A stretch of 64,000 bases of DNA from Streptomyces canus (GTDB lineage: Bacteria; Actinomycetota; Actinomycetes; Streptomycetales; Streptomycetaceae), in assembly GCF_041435015.1 (NCBI RefSeq), contig NZ_CP107989.1:2170001-2234000 (forward strand). Direction: 5' to 3'. The notes beneath the pieces are model-generated. The model searched no databases. It had not been told where the DNA came from and saw only the letters and a program-made list of their open reading frames with translations. The translations under genes were made by a program, and so were the position numbers. The number at the start of each line of letters is the position of its first letter. Position 1 is the stretch's first letter. Positions 55,539 to 64,000 of the stretch are shown here, in pieces.

Positions 55539-56318
55539 CTAGACGTCCAGGTCCACGACCACCGGCGCATGGTCGGACGCGCCCTTGCCCTTGCGCTCCT
55601 CACGGTCGACGTACGCGTCGGTGACCGCCTTCGCGAAGGGCTCGTTGCCGTACACCAGGTCGATGCGCATGCCGCGGTTCTTGGGGAAGCAGAGCTGGCG
55701 GTAGTCCCAGTACGTGAACGGATGGTCGTACTTGAGGGGCCGCGGGACCACGTCCGACAGGCCGGCCTCGCGCAGGGAGGCGAGGGCCGCGCGCTCGGCC
55801 GGGGTGACGTGGGTGAGGCCCTCGAAGGCGGCCACGTCGTAGACGTCGTCGTCCGTCGGCGCCACGTTGTAGTCGCCCAGGACCGCGAAGGGGCGGCTGC
55901 CCGCGGCGTCACCCGCCACGGCGGCCCTGAGGGCCTCGAACCACTGGAGCTTGTAGGCGTAGTGCGGGTGGTCGACCTCGCGGCCGTTCGGCACGTAGAC
56001 CGACCAGACGCGGACCGGGCCGCAGGTCGCGGAGATGGCGCGGGGCTCCGGGGCGCCGTCGTAGCCCGGGTCGCCCGCCAGGCCCTTGACGACGTCCTCC
56101 AGACCCACTCGGGAGATCACCGCCACGCCGTTCCACCGGCCGGTCGCGTGCACCGCCGCCTCGTAGCCCGCCTCGCGCAGTTGGTCGAACGGGAACTGCT
56201 CCTCGGCGATCTTGGCTTCCTGGAGGCACAGCACATCGGTGCCGGTGCTCTCCAGCCAGGCCAGCAGCCTCGGGAGGCGGGCGGTGATCGAGTTGACGTT
56301 CCAGGTCGCGATGCGCAT
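55539..56318 (-). CDS. xthA: Exodeoxyribonuclease III (AP endonuclease)
   Basis: 259 residues of the endonuclease/exonuclease/phosphatase fold. MRIATWNVNSITARL, LQEAKIAEEQFP (metal-binding Glu), SVYVPNGR, GDYNVAPTDDDVYD, RIDLVYG and the terminal GASDHAPVVVDL motif (catalytic Asp-His) are intact. It repairs abasic sites and removes blocked 3' ends. The start is the ATG at 56318; a longer frame exists but adds no conserved residues. Its downstream neighbour starts 30 bp away on the same strand. Confidence 0.95.
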   Translation of the reverse strand: MRIATWNVNSITARLPRLLAWLESTGTDVLCLQEAKIAEEQFPFDQLREAGYEAAVHATGRWNGVAVISRVGLEDVVKGLAGDPGYDGAPEPRAISATCGPVRVWSVYVPNGREVDHPHYAYKLQWFEALRAAVAGDAAGSRPFAVLGDYNVAPTDDDVYDVAAFEGLTHVTPAERAALASLREAGLSDVVPRPLKYDHPFTYWDYRQLCFPKNRGMRIDLVYGNEPFAKAVTDAYVDREERKGKGASDHAPVVVDLDV

Positions 56319-56348
56319 GCCCGACAACCTACCGGGCGGCACTGACAC

Positions 56349-56984
56349 TCAGAGTGCCGCGCTCTCCCTCGGCTGCAGCCGCAGGTGCTCCGCGCCACCG
56401 AGGGCGCCGATCTGGTTGTCGTAGACCGGGCGCGCGAGGTCCGTGAGAAGGGCGTCGTGGATGTCGTAGGCACGCTGGGGCCTGACCTCACGGACATAGT
56501 CGATGACCTCGGAGATCTTGCTCCAGGGGGCCATGACGGGAAGCATCAGCGTCTCGACGGCGTGGTCGGGGACGGTGAGGGCGTCGCCGGGGTGGAAGAT
56601 CCGGCCGCCGTCGACGAGATAGCCGACATTGGTGATGCGCGGGATGTCCGGGTGGATCACGGCGTGCAGTTCGCCGTGGACCTGGACGTCGAAACCGGCG
56701 GCGGTGAAGGTGTCACCGTGGCCGACGGTGTGCACGCGGCCCGGAAAAGCGGTCGAGATCTTCTCGGCGACCGACTTCAGCGTCCAGATCTCCGCGGCCG
56801 GGTTGGCGTCCAGGGCCGTCCGCAGCCGCTCCTCGCTGAAGTGGTCCAGGTGTTCGTGCGTGACGAGGATCGCGTCCGCGCCGAGGGCGGCGTCCTCCTC
56901 GCTGAAGGCACCGGGGTCGAGGACGAGCGTCTGTCCGTCCTTCTCCAGGCGGACACAGGAGTGCGACATCTTCGTGAGCTTCAT
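56349..56984 (-). CDS. Metallo-beta-lactamase-fold hydrolase (UlaG-like)
   Basis: 211 residues. The metal-binding signature is THEHLDHF, with further ligands in HGELHAVIHPD, FHPGDALTVPD and the terminal YDIHDALL. MSHSCVRLEKDGQTLVLDPG at the start is typical of the UlaG/YtnP branch of small metal-dependent hydrolases. The substrate is not predictable. It lies between exonuclease III and the PcaDC fusion, all on the - strand, and may be co-transcribed with exonuclease III. Confidence 0.9.
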   Translation of the reverse strand: MKLTKMSHSCVRLEKDGQTLVLDPGAFSEEDAALGADAILVTHEHLDHFSEERLRTALDANPAAEIWTLKSVAEKISTAFPGRVHTVGHGDTFTAAGFDVQVHGELHAVIHPDIPRITNVGYLVDGGRIFHPGDALTVPDHAVETLMLPVMAPWSKISEVIDYVREVRPQRAYDIHDALLTDLARPVYDNQIGALGGAEHLRLQPRESAAL

Positions 56985-57017
56985 GGGTCCATCCTGCCCC
57001 CGGGTGAAACACCCGGC

Positions 57018-58316
57018 TCACTCGGTGGGGGTGGTCTCCTCGCGGATCACCTGCTGGGCCACCTTGAAGGCGCTGTTGGCCGCCGGGACACCGCAGTACA
57101 CAGCCGCTTGGAGGAGCACCTCCTTGATCTCGGACGGGGTGAGGCCGTTGCGCAGGGCGGCCCGGGTGTGGAAGGCGAGCTCGTCCAGATGTCCGCCCGC
57201 GACCAGGGCGGTGAGGGTGACGCAGCTGCGCGAGCGACGGTCGAGTCCGGGCCGGTCCCAGATCTCGCCCCAGGCGTAGCGGGTGATGAACTCCTGGAAG
57301 TCACCGGAGAACTCGTCGGCCTGCGCGAGCGCCCGGTCGACGTGCGCGTCGCCGAGCACCTCACGGCGCACCTTGATGCCGGCGTCGTACGGGTCGGGAC
57401 GGGTCCCTGACTGCGGGGCGGGGGCGGCCGGGGCGATCTCGGCGATCGGCACCGGTTGCGGCGGCGCGGCCGTCAGGACCGCCTGGAGCGGGGTCGCGGG
57501 GATCGCGGTCTGGCCGGTGGCCGAGTCGAAGGCGGGCTGCCAGGCGGTGGAGAAGTGTCTGACCAGCAGGTCGGTGACGGCCGCGGGCTGCTCGACCGGC
57601 ACCAGGTGGGAGGCGCCGGGCACGACGGCGAGCCGGGCGTCCGGAATGCCCGCGACCAGGGTGCGGGCCTCGGCGGGGCCGGTGACCTGGTCGTCGGAGC
57701 CGACGAGGACGAGGGTCGGCACCCCTACCCGCGCGAGGTCGGCCCGCACATCGAACGCGGCGAGCGCCTCGCAGGCCGCGATGTAGCAGCCCGGGTCGGT
57801 GGTGCGCACCATCTGCACGGCCCACTCGGTGATCGCGGGCTGGGCGGCGGCGAACCCGGAGGTGAACCAGCGCTCGGGCGAGGTGCGGGCGATGGGATCG
57901 AGCCCGTTCGTCCGTACGATCACCCCGCGCTGGCGGAACTCGTCGGCCGTGCCGAAGCGGGGCGAGGCGGCGATCAGCGCGAGCGAGGCGAGCCGCTCCG
58001 GGTGGCGCAGCGCCAGCTCCATGCCGACCGCGCCGCCCAGCGAGCAGCCCGCGTAGCCGAAGCGCTGCACACCGAACTGGTCGAGCGTGGCGAGCAGCCG
58101 GTCGGTGAGATCGCGGACCGAGCCCGCCGGGTAGGCGGGCGCGCCGCCGTGCCCCGGCAGGTCGAACCGGAAGATGCGCCACTGCTTGACCAGGTCGGGG
58201 ACCTGGCGGTCCCACATGTGCCACGTGGTCCCGAGCGACGGCCCCAGGATGAGGACCGGGGCGTCTTCCGGGCCGTCGAAGCGGTACTGGAGGGCGGGGG
58301 TCTTCGTCTCACTCAC
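57018..58316 (-). CDS. pcaL: 3-Oxoadipate enol-lactonase / 4-carboxymuconolactone decarboxylase fusion (PcaL-type)
   Basis: 432 residues in two parts. Residues 1-270 are an alpha/beta hydrolase with nucleophile elbow GCSLGG, an Asp in LVGSDDQVTGP and His in PGASHLVPVEQP (enol-lactonase, PcaD). After a Pro/Ala-rich linker (about 285-315), residues 320-430 are a carboxymuconolactone decarboxylase (YAWGEIWDRPGLDRRSRS, HTRAALRNGLTPSEIKEVLLQAAVYCGVP). The fused order is the actinobacterial PcaL arrangement for protocatechuate breakdown. The usual pcaGHB/IJF partners are not next to it, so it is either a detached copy or serves another ring lactone. The GTG at 58316 with GGGGG upstream is preferred over GTG 58325. 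Confidence 0.9.
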   Translation of the reverse strand: MSETKTPALQYRFDGPEDAPVLILGPSLGTTWHMWDRQVPDLVKQWRIFRFDLPGHGGAPAYPAGSVRDLTDRLLATLDQFGVQRFGYAGCSLGGAVGMELALRHPERLASLALIAASPRFGTADEFRQRGVIVRTNGLDPIARTSPERWFTSGFAAAQPAITEWAVQMVRTTDPGCYIAACEALAAFDVRADLARVGVPTLVLVGSDDQVTGPAEARTLVAGIPDARLAVVPGASHLVPVEQPAAVTDLLVRHFSTAWQPAFDSATGQTAIPATPLQAVLTAAPPQPVPIAEIAPAAPAPQSGTRPDPYDAGIKVRREVLGDAHVDRALAQADEFSGDFQEFITRYAWGEIWDRPGLDRRSRSCVTLTALVAGGHLDELAFHTRAALRNGLTPSEIKEVLLQAAVYCGVPAANSAFKVAQQVIREETTPTE

Positions 58317-58599
58317 GGCCCCCACGCTAACCGTCTTTTCTTACGTTACGGACCCTGGGCCCCTGCCCCCCACACCTGGCTCCCGAACATCACCGCCGCA
58401 CTCTCACACGGCCTTCACCGGGTGTCGGACTGGGGCGGCGTCGAGACGGCTCCGGGCCCGTGGGTGTCGAGGAGGGCGGCGCCCGGACTGCCCCGCCCCC
58501 TGCGACAGCGGTCCGCTCCGGGGGTACGTCGGGTGGGACGGTCCGGCCATGGGGCGGTGGGGCGGCGCCGGGGGGACTGGGACATGGGCGTCAGGCGGG

Positions 58600-60930
58600 T
58601 CAGAGGTCGGTCGGTGTGCCTAGGCCCGTGAGGGCGCCGACCGGGTCCAGGTCGGGGGTGCCGCGGGGCCACCAGTCGTCGTGGCCCGGTTCGGACTCGT
58701 AGGCGTACCACAGGCCGTCGCGGCCGAGGCGGAGCTGGATGTGGCCGCGGGGATGGGTGAGGTGGTTGTGCCAGGGGCGGAAGGCGGGGAGGTCGGCGGC
58801 GAGGAGGAGGGGACGGGCGCGGTCGAAGCGGCCGGCAGGGGGGTCCCAGGGTTCTTCGAGGACGGCGAGTCCTTCGATCCCGCCCTGCCTCCAGGCGGCG
58901 ACCGCGCGGGCCAGATCGGCCGGGGTGCGGTCGGTGGCGGCGGCGAGGGAGGCGTAGAGCGCTCGGGTGCCGGCGGTGAGGCCGGAACCGGGGCGTGCGG
59001 CGGCAAGGCGTACCGCGTCCTGCCACAGGGTGAGTTCGCCCACCGGGTCGCGGCCGGTGCCGAGCAGAGCGTGGGCGCGGGCGGCGGCGTCGGTGGCCAG
59101 CTGGTCCAGGGCGAAGGGGTCGGGGCCGCCCGGGGACGCGGGGTAGGCCGGGGGCTGCTCGGGATGCGCGGGGGCGGGCAACGGGGCCGGAAGCGGCGGG
59201 AGTCGGCGGGACGCGAGGGCTTCACTGGCCCGTACGCCGGGCAGTGGCGTCGGTTTCTGTTCCTGGGCGGCACGGGCCGCGCGGGCGGCGCTGAGACGGG
59301 ACAGGGCGTCGAGCAGTTCACGTTCGCCCCGGCCTCGCAGCAGGAGCAGGACGAAGGGATCGGCGTCGAGCAGGCGTGCCGTCTGGTAGCAGAGGGCGGC
59401 GGCGTGCTTGCAGGGGTGACCGCGGTCGGGGCAGCTGCACTGCGGTTCGAGATCGCCCGGACCGGGGAGCAACGGCACTCCGCACTCGGCCAGCGCCTGA
59501 GGCATCTCCCTGTCGAGGAGTGCGGCGATGTGTCCGGTCCGGTCGGCGGCGAGGTCCAGGAACCGGTCCCAGTCGACGTCGCCGAGCGTCCGCAACCGCA
59601 CCTGCACGCGGTACGGCCGCGGGCGGCTCCCCTGCACATAGGCGAGCACCAGCCCCGGCGTCACGGTGATCGCGTCCACATGCCCCTGCTCGGCATAACT
59701 CCGGCCCCGCGCAAGCCGCTTGGCGTCCAGCGCGCCCTCCTCCAGCGCGGAGACCCAGGCGTTGCCCCACCAGGTGGCGGCGAACCGGGCGTCCTCGGAA
59801 GTCCGGGGAGGGAAGGCGGGGAAGGTGCGACGCAGGTCGTTGTCCCGGTTGGGGGCGGCCATGGAGTGGGGGCGGTGTGGGGAGGCCGGAGTTGGCGCGG
59901 AAGCGGGTGCCGGGAGGAGCCTGCTCTCGTCGGCGCCGGTGTCCGTGGGGGCGTCGCCGGGCGGGCCCGACGCAGCCGTGCCGATTCGGTTGCCGGTGCT
60001 CGGAGCGCTGTCGTCGGCAGCGGGTGGCCGTGGAACGGAACTCCCTTGCCGCATACCGTCGTTGTCCTCGGGATCCTCGGGGTCCTCCCCCGGCAGGTCC
60101 ACGTCGTCGGGCATCCGGAACGCGTCGGCCAGCAACTCCTGTACATCACGCGCCCGGGCGCCGGCGGCTGGACGCGGTGCGGGGCTTCGGTCCCGGGATG
60201 CGGTCGGGGCCGTACGACGCGACCGACCCGCGAGTGCGGCCTCGGCGGCCGCCCGCCTCTTGCGTGCCTCACGCAGCGCTTCGCGGGCGGCATCCGCGGG
60301 GCGCGCCTGGGGACTCCCGGGCGCGGCGTCGTGGACAGCCGGGGCAGCCGGAGCCGACTCGGCGACTTGTTGCGTTTCCGCACCCAGGGAGTCGGCGGAA
60401 GCCGCGGAGGGTGCGCCCGCGTCGAGCCCACCTGAGTCGTCGACTTCCGTATCCGCACTCGGGGCACGCCGGGCCGCGACGGCTCCCCGTAGCGCCGCGC
60501 GGGCCGCGTCACCTGGCCGAGACTCGGGCGGGGCCGGGTCGGGCTCGGCGTTCTCTGGCGCCGCGCCCTCCGTGTCCTGCCCGCCAGGTCTCCCCGGCTC
60601 ATCGGGATCCGCGTTCGCCCGGTGAGCCGCGCCCTCGGCCGTCGAGCGGTTCGCCCCTTCTGCCGCGAAGCCACCGGCGTCCTTCACCGCAGGACGGTCG
60701 CCCCCCTCGCCCTCGATGCCCCCCGCGCCCCGCACCGTGAAACTACCGACCCCCTCGACAGCGAGGAGGCCCCCCGTACCCTGCGCCGCAGAGCCGCTCG
60801 CCTCCTGCGTTTCCCCGCCGTCCGCACCGGCGACCGTCTGCCCGCCCGCATCCTCCGTCCCCTCCCGGCTCGCCCGCTCCCGTGCCGCCCGCAGGGCACG
60901 GCGGGCCTCGTCGGCGGGGCCGGGGGTCAT
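58600..60930 (-). CDS. SWIM zinc-finger protein
   Basis: 776 residues. The first 360 are disordered and Ala/Glu/Gly/Pro-rich. From there NDLRRTFPAFPPR and ARFAATWWGNAWVSALE open the conserved core, followed near residue 505 by the SWIM finger CSCPDRGHPCKHAAAL. A helical C-terminus ends WYAYESEPGHDDWWPRG. SWIM domains bind DNA or proteins and occur as partners of SNF2 ATPases. The ATG overlaps the stop of the SNF2 gene in an ATGA, so the two proteins are made together and probably form a complex. The length of the disordered part is above what I expect for the family. Confidence 0.9.
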   Translation of the reverse strand: MTPGPADEARRALRAARERASREGTEDAGGQTVAGADGGETQEASGSAAQGTGGLLAVEGVGSFTVRGAGGIEGEGGDRPAVKDAGGFAAEGANRSTAEGAAHRANADPDEPGRPGGQDTEGAAPENAEPDPAPPESRPGDAARAALRGAVAARRAPSADTEVDDSGGLDAGAPSAASADSLGAETQQVAESAPAAPAVHDAAPGSPQARPADAAREALREARKRRAAAEAALAGRSRRTAPTASRDRSPAPRPAAGARARDVQELLADAFRMPDDVDLPGEDPEDPEDNDGMRQGSSVPRPPAADDSAPSTGNRIGTAASGPPGDAPTDTGADESRLLPAPASAPTPASPHRPHSMAAPNRDNDLRRTFPAFPPRTSEDARFAATWWGNAWVSALEEGALDAKRLARGRSYAEQGHVDAITVTPGLVLAYVQGSRPRPYRVQVRLRTLGDVDWDRFLDLAADRTGHIAALLDREMPQALAECGVPLLPGPGDLEPQCSCPDRGHPCKHAAALCYQTARLLDADPFVLLLLRGRGERELLDALSRLSAARAARAAQEQKPTPLPGVRASEALASRRLPPLPAPLPAPAHPEQPPAYPASPGGPDPFALDQLATDAAARAHALLGTGRDPVGELTLWQDAVRLAAARPGSGLTAGTRALYASLAAATDRTPADLARAVAAWRQGGIEGLAVLEEPWDPPAGRFDRARPLLLAADLPAFRPWHNHLTHPRGHIQLRLGRDGLWYAYESEPGHDDWWPRGTPDLDPVGALTGLGTPTDL

Positions 60931-63800
60931 GACGGCCTCCGGAGGGAGACCAGGTCGGACAGGTCGCGGTCGGTGAGTTCCGTGAGGGCGGACTCGCCGG
61001 AGCCGAGGATCGCGTCGGCGAGGGCGCGCTTGGACTCGAGCATCTCGGCGATGCGGTCCTCCACGGTGCCCTCGGTGATGAGGCGGTGGACCTGGACGGG
61101 CTGGGTCTGGCCGATGCGGTAGGCGCGGTCGGTGGCCTGTTCCTCGACGGCCGGGTTCCACCAGCGGTCGAAGTGGACGACGTGGCCCGCGCGGGTGAGG
61201 TTGAGGCCGGTGCCCGCCGCCCGCAACGACAGGACGAGGACCGGAATCGCGCCGCTCTGGAAGCGGTCCACCATGCGCTCCCGCTCCGGCACCGGCGTCC
61301 CCCCGTGCAGCAGGTCCACCGGGACCGCGCGGGCAGCGAGGTGGGCGGCGATCAGACGGGCCATCCCCACGTACTGCGTGAAGACGAGCGCGGAGCCGTC
61401 CTCGGCCAGCAGGGTGTCCAACAGCTCGTCCAGCAGGGCCAGTTTGCCCGATCGGGCGACCAGCCGCTCGCCGGCCGTCGGCAGGACCTCCTCCTTCAGA
61501 TACAGCGCGGGGTGGTCGCAGATCTGCTTCAGCGCTCCCAGCAACTTCAGCACCAGGCCCCTGCGCGCGATGCCCTGCGACGTCTCGATCGCCAGCATCG
61601 ACTCGCGCACCACCGCCTCGTACAGCGAGGCCTGTTCGCGTGTGAGGGGGACCGGATGGTCCGTCTCCGTCTTGGGCGGCAGCTCGGGGACGATGCCGGG
61701 ATCGGACTTCTTGCGGCGCAGGAGGAAGGGCCGCACCAGCCTCGCCAGCCTGGTCACCGCCTCCTCGTCCTCGCCGTTCTCCACCGCGCGCGCGTGCCGG
61801 GCGCGGAAGGACTTCAGGGGGCCGAGGAGCCCGGGGGTCGTCCAGTCGAGCAGTGCCCACAGTTCGGAGAGGTTGTTCTCGACCGGTGTGCCGGTCAGGG
61901 CCACGCGCGCGGGCGACGGGATCGTGCGCAGGGCCTTCGCGGTCGCCGAGTACGGGTTCTTCACATGCTGGGCCTCGTCCGCCACGACCATGCCCCAGCG
62001 CTGCTCGGCCAGCCTCGCGGCCGCCGCCCGCATGGTGCCGTACGTGGTGAGGACGAAACCGCCGTCGAGGTCGTCCAGGCTGCGGTCGGTGCCGTGGAAG
62101 CGGCGGACGGGGACACCGGGCGCGAACCGGGTGATCTCCCGCTGCCAGTTGCCCAGGAGCGAGGCCGGGCAGACGACGAGGGTCGGCTCGCGGCGTGCCC
62201 GGCGCAGGTGCAGGGCGATGACGGTGATCGTCTTGCCGAGTCCCATGTCGTCGGCGAGGCAGCCGCCGAGGCCCAGGGACGTCATGAGGTCCAGCCAGGC
62301 CAGGCCGCGGAGTTGGTAGTCGCGGAGGGTGGCGTGCAGGCCCGCGGGCGGTTCGGCGGGGTGGACTCCGGTCGTCAGGCGGTCGCGCAGGGCGGCGAGC
62401 GCGCCGACCGGGACCGCCTCCACCGTCTCGCCGTCGACCTCGGCGCTGCCGGTGAGGGCGACGGAGAGCGCGTCGACCGGGTCGAGCAGGCCCAGTTCAC
62501 GCTTGCGTGCCTTGCGGACGAGGGCGGGGTCGACCAGCACCCACTGGTCCCTGAGGCGTACGACGGGGCGGTGGGCCTCGGCCAGCGCGTCCATCTCGGC
62601 CTCGCTGAGCGGGTCGCCGCCGAGCGCCAACTGCCAGCGGAACTGGAGGAGTTCCTCGCTCTCGAAGAAGCCGGTGCCGTCGGTCGCCGAGCCCGGCGCC
62701 GGTCGTACCACCGCCGCCGCGGTGAGGTCCTGCGCCAGATCCCGCGGCCAGTGCACCGCGACCCCGGCAGCCGCGAGCCGGGGCGCCGCCACGCCGAGAA
62801 GATCGCCCAACTCCTCGTCGGACAGGGCCAGTACATCGGGCACGTCCTGCTCGGAGAGCCGGTCCAGGGGCGGCCACACCCGGGCGGCGCGCCGCACCGC
62901 GAGGGCCGCGTCGACGCGTGCGCGTGGACCGAAGACGGCGTCGGCGTCCCCCGCCCACAGGGCCGCCGCGTCGGCCACGAGGGTCGGGTCGGCGAGGCTG
63001 TGCACCTGGACGATCGCGGCGCCCGCGCTGCGCGCGCCGTCGGCGTCGGCGTTGAACAGGTTGTACGCCGACAGGTCCAGGCGGAGTGAGATCCGCACGC
63101 CCGCGTCCATGCCGGCGGCGACCTCCGCGGCCCAGTCGTGGGCATGCGGCAGCCGCTGCGGTGCGCGGGCCGCGAAGGGTTTGCCGGAGGCGAACGGTGC
63201 GGCGGGGGTGCGGGGCAGGGTGTCGGCGACGGCGTCCAGGAAGGAGCGCATCAGTGCTTCCGGTTCCGGCAGCCGGAGCGGGCCGGGGCCGGGCAGCGGA
63301 ACCGCGTGGCCCTCGTGGGGCAGGGCGGCCGCGACGGCGCGGAGGTGGGCGATGTCGTCCGGGTCCAGCGGTCCGGCCCGCCAGGCGTCGTGGCCGGTGG
63401 CGGTGAGTCCGGGCAGCAGACGGCCGCGGGCCGTCAGCCGCAGCGCGTGCAGGGCGGCCGCGCCCCAGCAGGCCGTGGCGGGATGGGCGGCGGGATCGCG
63501 GCGGGCCCGGACGAGCAGCGGAAGGGCCGCGCCGACCGGGAGGGAGAGGGCGGGGGCAGTGCGACGTCGGACTCCCGCTCCGTGCGGTCCTACGACCGTG
63601 AGCTCGGTGCGCTCGAGCGAAGAGGCGTCGGCCTCGGCTTCGGGACTCTCGGCCGGCAGGGGCGCGCCCTGGGGATCCCAGAAGGCGATCCGCCCCTCTC
63701 GGGGAAGTGGTGCGGGCAGGAAGACGGCTGCGAGCCGGACGGGAACGGCCGCCCCCTGCCGCTCGCCCGTGCGCTCGGCCACCACGGCGCTGTCGCTCAT
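60927..63800 (-). CDS. SNF2-family DNA translocase/helicase (DEAD-like superfamily 2)
   Basis: 957 residues. A long N-terminal domain (1-440) specific to bacterial SNF2 proteins is followed by the Swi2/Snf2 motor: motif I ADDMGLGKTI, motif II VADEAQHVKNP, motif III LTGTPVENNLSELW. The RecA-2 half has RAAGTGLNLT, DRWWNPAVEEQATDRAYRIGQ and an arginine finger. It should move on double-stranded DNA by ATP hydrolysis, but strand separation is not implied. The start is ATG 63800 with GGGAGG upstream; a GTG at 63812 lies too close to it. Coupled (ATGA) to the SWIM-finger gene. A role in transcription recycling or repair is inference. Confidence 0.94.
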   Translation of the reverse strand: MSDSAVVAERTGERQGAAVPVRLAAVFLPAPLPREGRIAFWDPQGAPLPAESPEAEADASSLERTELTVVGPHGAGVRRRTAPALSLPVGAALPLLVRARRDPAAHPATACWGAAALHALRLTARGRLLPGLTATGHDAWRAGPLDPDDIAHLRAVAAALPHEGHAVPLPGPGPLRLPEPEALMRSFLDAVADTLPRTPAAPFASGKPFAARAPQRLPHAHDWAAEVAAGMDAGVRISLRLDLSAYNLFNADADGARSAGAAIVQVHSLADPTLVADAAALWAGDADAVFGPRARVDAALAVRRAARVWPPLDRLSEQDVPDVLALSDEELGDLLGVAAPRLAAAGVAVHWPRDLAQDLTAAAVVRPAPGSATDGTGFFESEELLQFRWQLALGGDPLSEAEMDALAEAHRPVVRLRDQWVLVDPALVRKARKRELGLLDPVDALSVALTGSAEVDGETVEAVPVGALAALRDRLTTGVHPAEPPAGLHATLRDYQLRGLAWLDLMTSLGLGGCLADDMGLGKTITVIALHLRRARREPTLVVCPASLLGNWQREITRFAPGVPVRRFHGTDRSLDDLDGGFVLTTYGTMRAAAARLAEQRWGMVVADEAQHVKNPYSATAKALRTIPSPARVALTGTPVENNLSELWALLDWTTPGLLGPLKSFRARHARAVENGEDEEAVTRLARLVRPFLLRRKKSDPGIVPELPPKTETDHPVPLTREQASLYEAVVRESMLAIETSQGIARRGLVLKLLGALKQICDHPALYLKEEVLPTAGERLVARSGKLALLDELLDTLLAEDGSALVFTQYVGMARLIAAHLAARAVPVDLLHGGTPVPERERMVDRFQSGAIPVLVLSLRAAGTGLNLTRAGHVVHFDRWWNPAVEEQATDRAYRIGQTQPVQVHRLITEGTVEDRIAEMLESKRALADAILGSGESALTELTDRDLSDLVSLRRPS

Positions 63801-63885
63801 ACGTCCTGTCACCTCCCGCCCGCATGTCGGATCACTCGTCTTCGACTCTACGGGCGGGGTCTGACAATCGGCTCCGGCGGCCGGG

Positions 63886-64000
63886 TCAGGGGACCGTGCG
63901 CGAGACGACGTACACCTTCGGGGCGTTCGGCACGGTCAGGTTGACCATGACGTCCTGCGTGGGCGCCGGGTCCTTCTGGGAGTGGGTCAGCCCCCACCAG
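63886..64000 (-). CDS. C-terminal end of an unidentified protein (partial)
   Basis: The - strand frame entering at the window edge reads WWGLTHSQKDPAPTQD, then VNLTVPNAPKVYVVSRTVP, and stops at 63886-63888. Codon use is streptomycete-like. Only 37 codons are visible and I do not recognise the family. It is upstream of, and in the same direction as, the SNF2 gene. Confidence 0.6.
   Translation of the reverse strand, partial: WWGLTHSQKDPAPTQDVMVNLTVPNAPKVYVVSRTVP

Noticed and set aside
60930..61860. Upstream extension of the SWIM-finger frame into the SNF2 gene, giving a 1086-residue protein
   Set aside because: The extension lies wholly inside the SNF2 motor in another frame and is Arg/Pro-rich noise; the ATG at 60930 with stop overlap is the natural start.

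Overview
This window is high-GC actinobacterial DNA, almost certainly a Streptomyces chromosome. The reasons are strong third-position GC bias, a pentalenene synthase nearly identical to the one I remember from pentalenolactone producers, a SARP activator, rare TTA leucine codons in two regulators, and streptomycete-type core genes in the right half. No tRNA, rRNA or CRISPR array was seen.

Region 1 (1-12.3 kb, + strand) is the end of a pentalenolactone/neopentalenolactone-type sesquiterpenoid cluster: C-terminus of the Baeyer-Villiger monooxygenase, Fe(II)/2-oxoglutarate dioxygenase, FPP synthase, pentalenene synthase and a CYP183-like P450. Translationally coupled to the P450 is a precursor-supply run: ispH, dxs and ispG (MEP pathway), then the two subunits of a 2-oxoacid:ferredoxin oxidoreductase and a 7Fe ferredoxin. 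IspG and IspH are [4Fe-4S] enzymes that need low-potential electrons. The layout therefore reads as a self-contained isoprenoid booster with its own reductant supply.

Region 2 (12.3-24.4 kb) is a graveyard with islands of intact genes. It holds an orphan NarL-type response regulator beside a decayed kinase, a frameshifted IS5-type transposase, a bldA-dependent SARP, a frameshifted type II thioesterase, and an intact KASIII / 3-hydroxyacyl-CoA dehydrogenase / crotonyl-CoA carboxylase-reductase set for making an alkylmalonyl-CoA extender. Pieces of a flavin-dependent halogenase-like gene lie in opposite orientations, and an ECF sigma factor follows.

Region 3 (24.4-32.9 kb) matches the 3-formamidosalicylate part of antimycin-type clusters: divergent antG-antF (ACP, acyl ligase) and antHIJKL (PaaABCDE-like oxygenase) followed by antN (tryptophan 2,3-dioxygenase), a broken antO-like alpha/beta hydrolase and antP (kynureninase). 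The NRPS and PKS (antC, antD) and antB, antM and antQ are not in the window.

Region 4 (33-43 kb, - strand) is a reductive pyrimidine/hydantoin-type catabolic locus: NCS1 permease, F420-type luciferase-like oxidoreductase, dihydropyrimidinase, two nitrilase-family amidohydrolases, class III aminotransferase and PucR regulator. No dihydropyrimidine dehydrogenase is present.

Region 5 (43-64 kb) is mostly core genome: a protein with sixteen 15-residue tandem repeats, a divergent XRE/methionine aminopeptidase pair sharing a palindrome, a ClpC-like unfoldase, gamma-glutamyltransferase, a secreted S15-type hydrolase, an orphan amino-acid ABC ATPase, exonuclease III, a metallo-hydrolase, a PcaD-PcaC fusion, and an overlapping SWIM-finger/SNF2-helicase pair.
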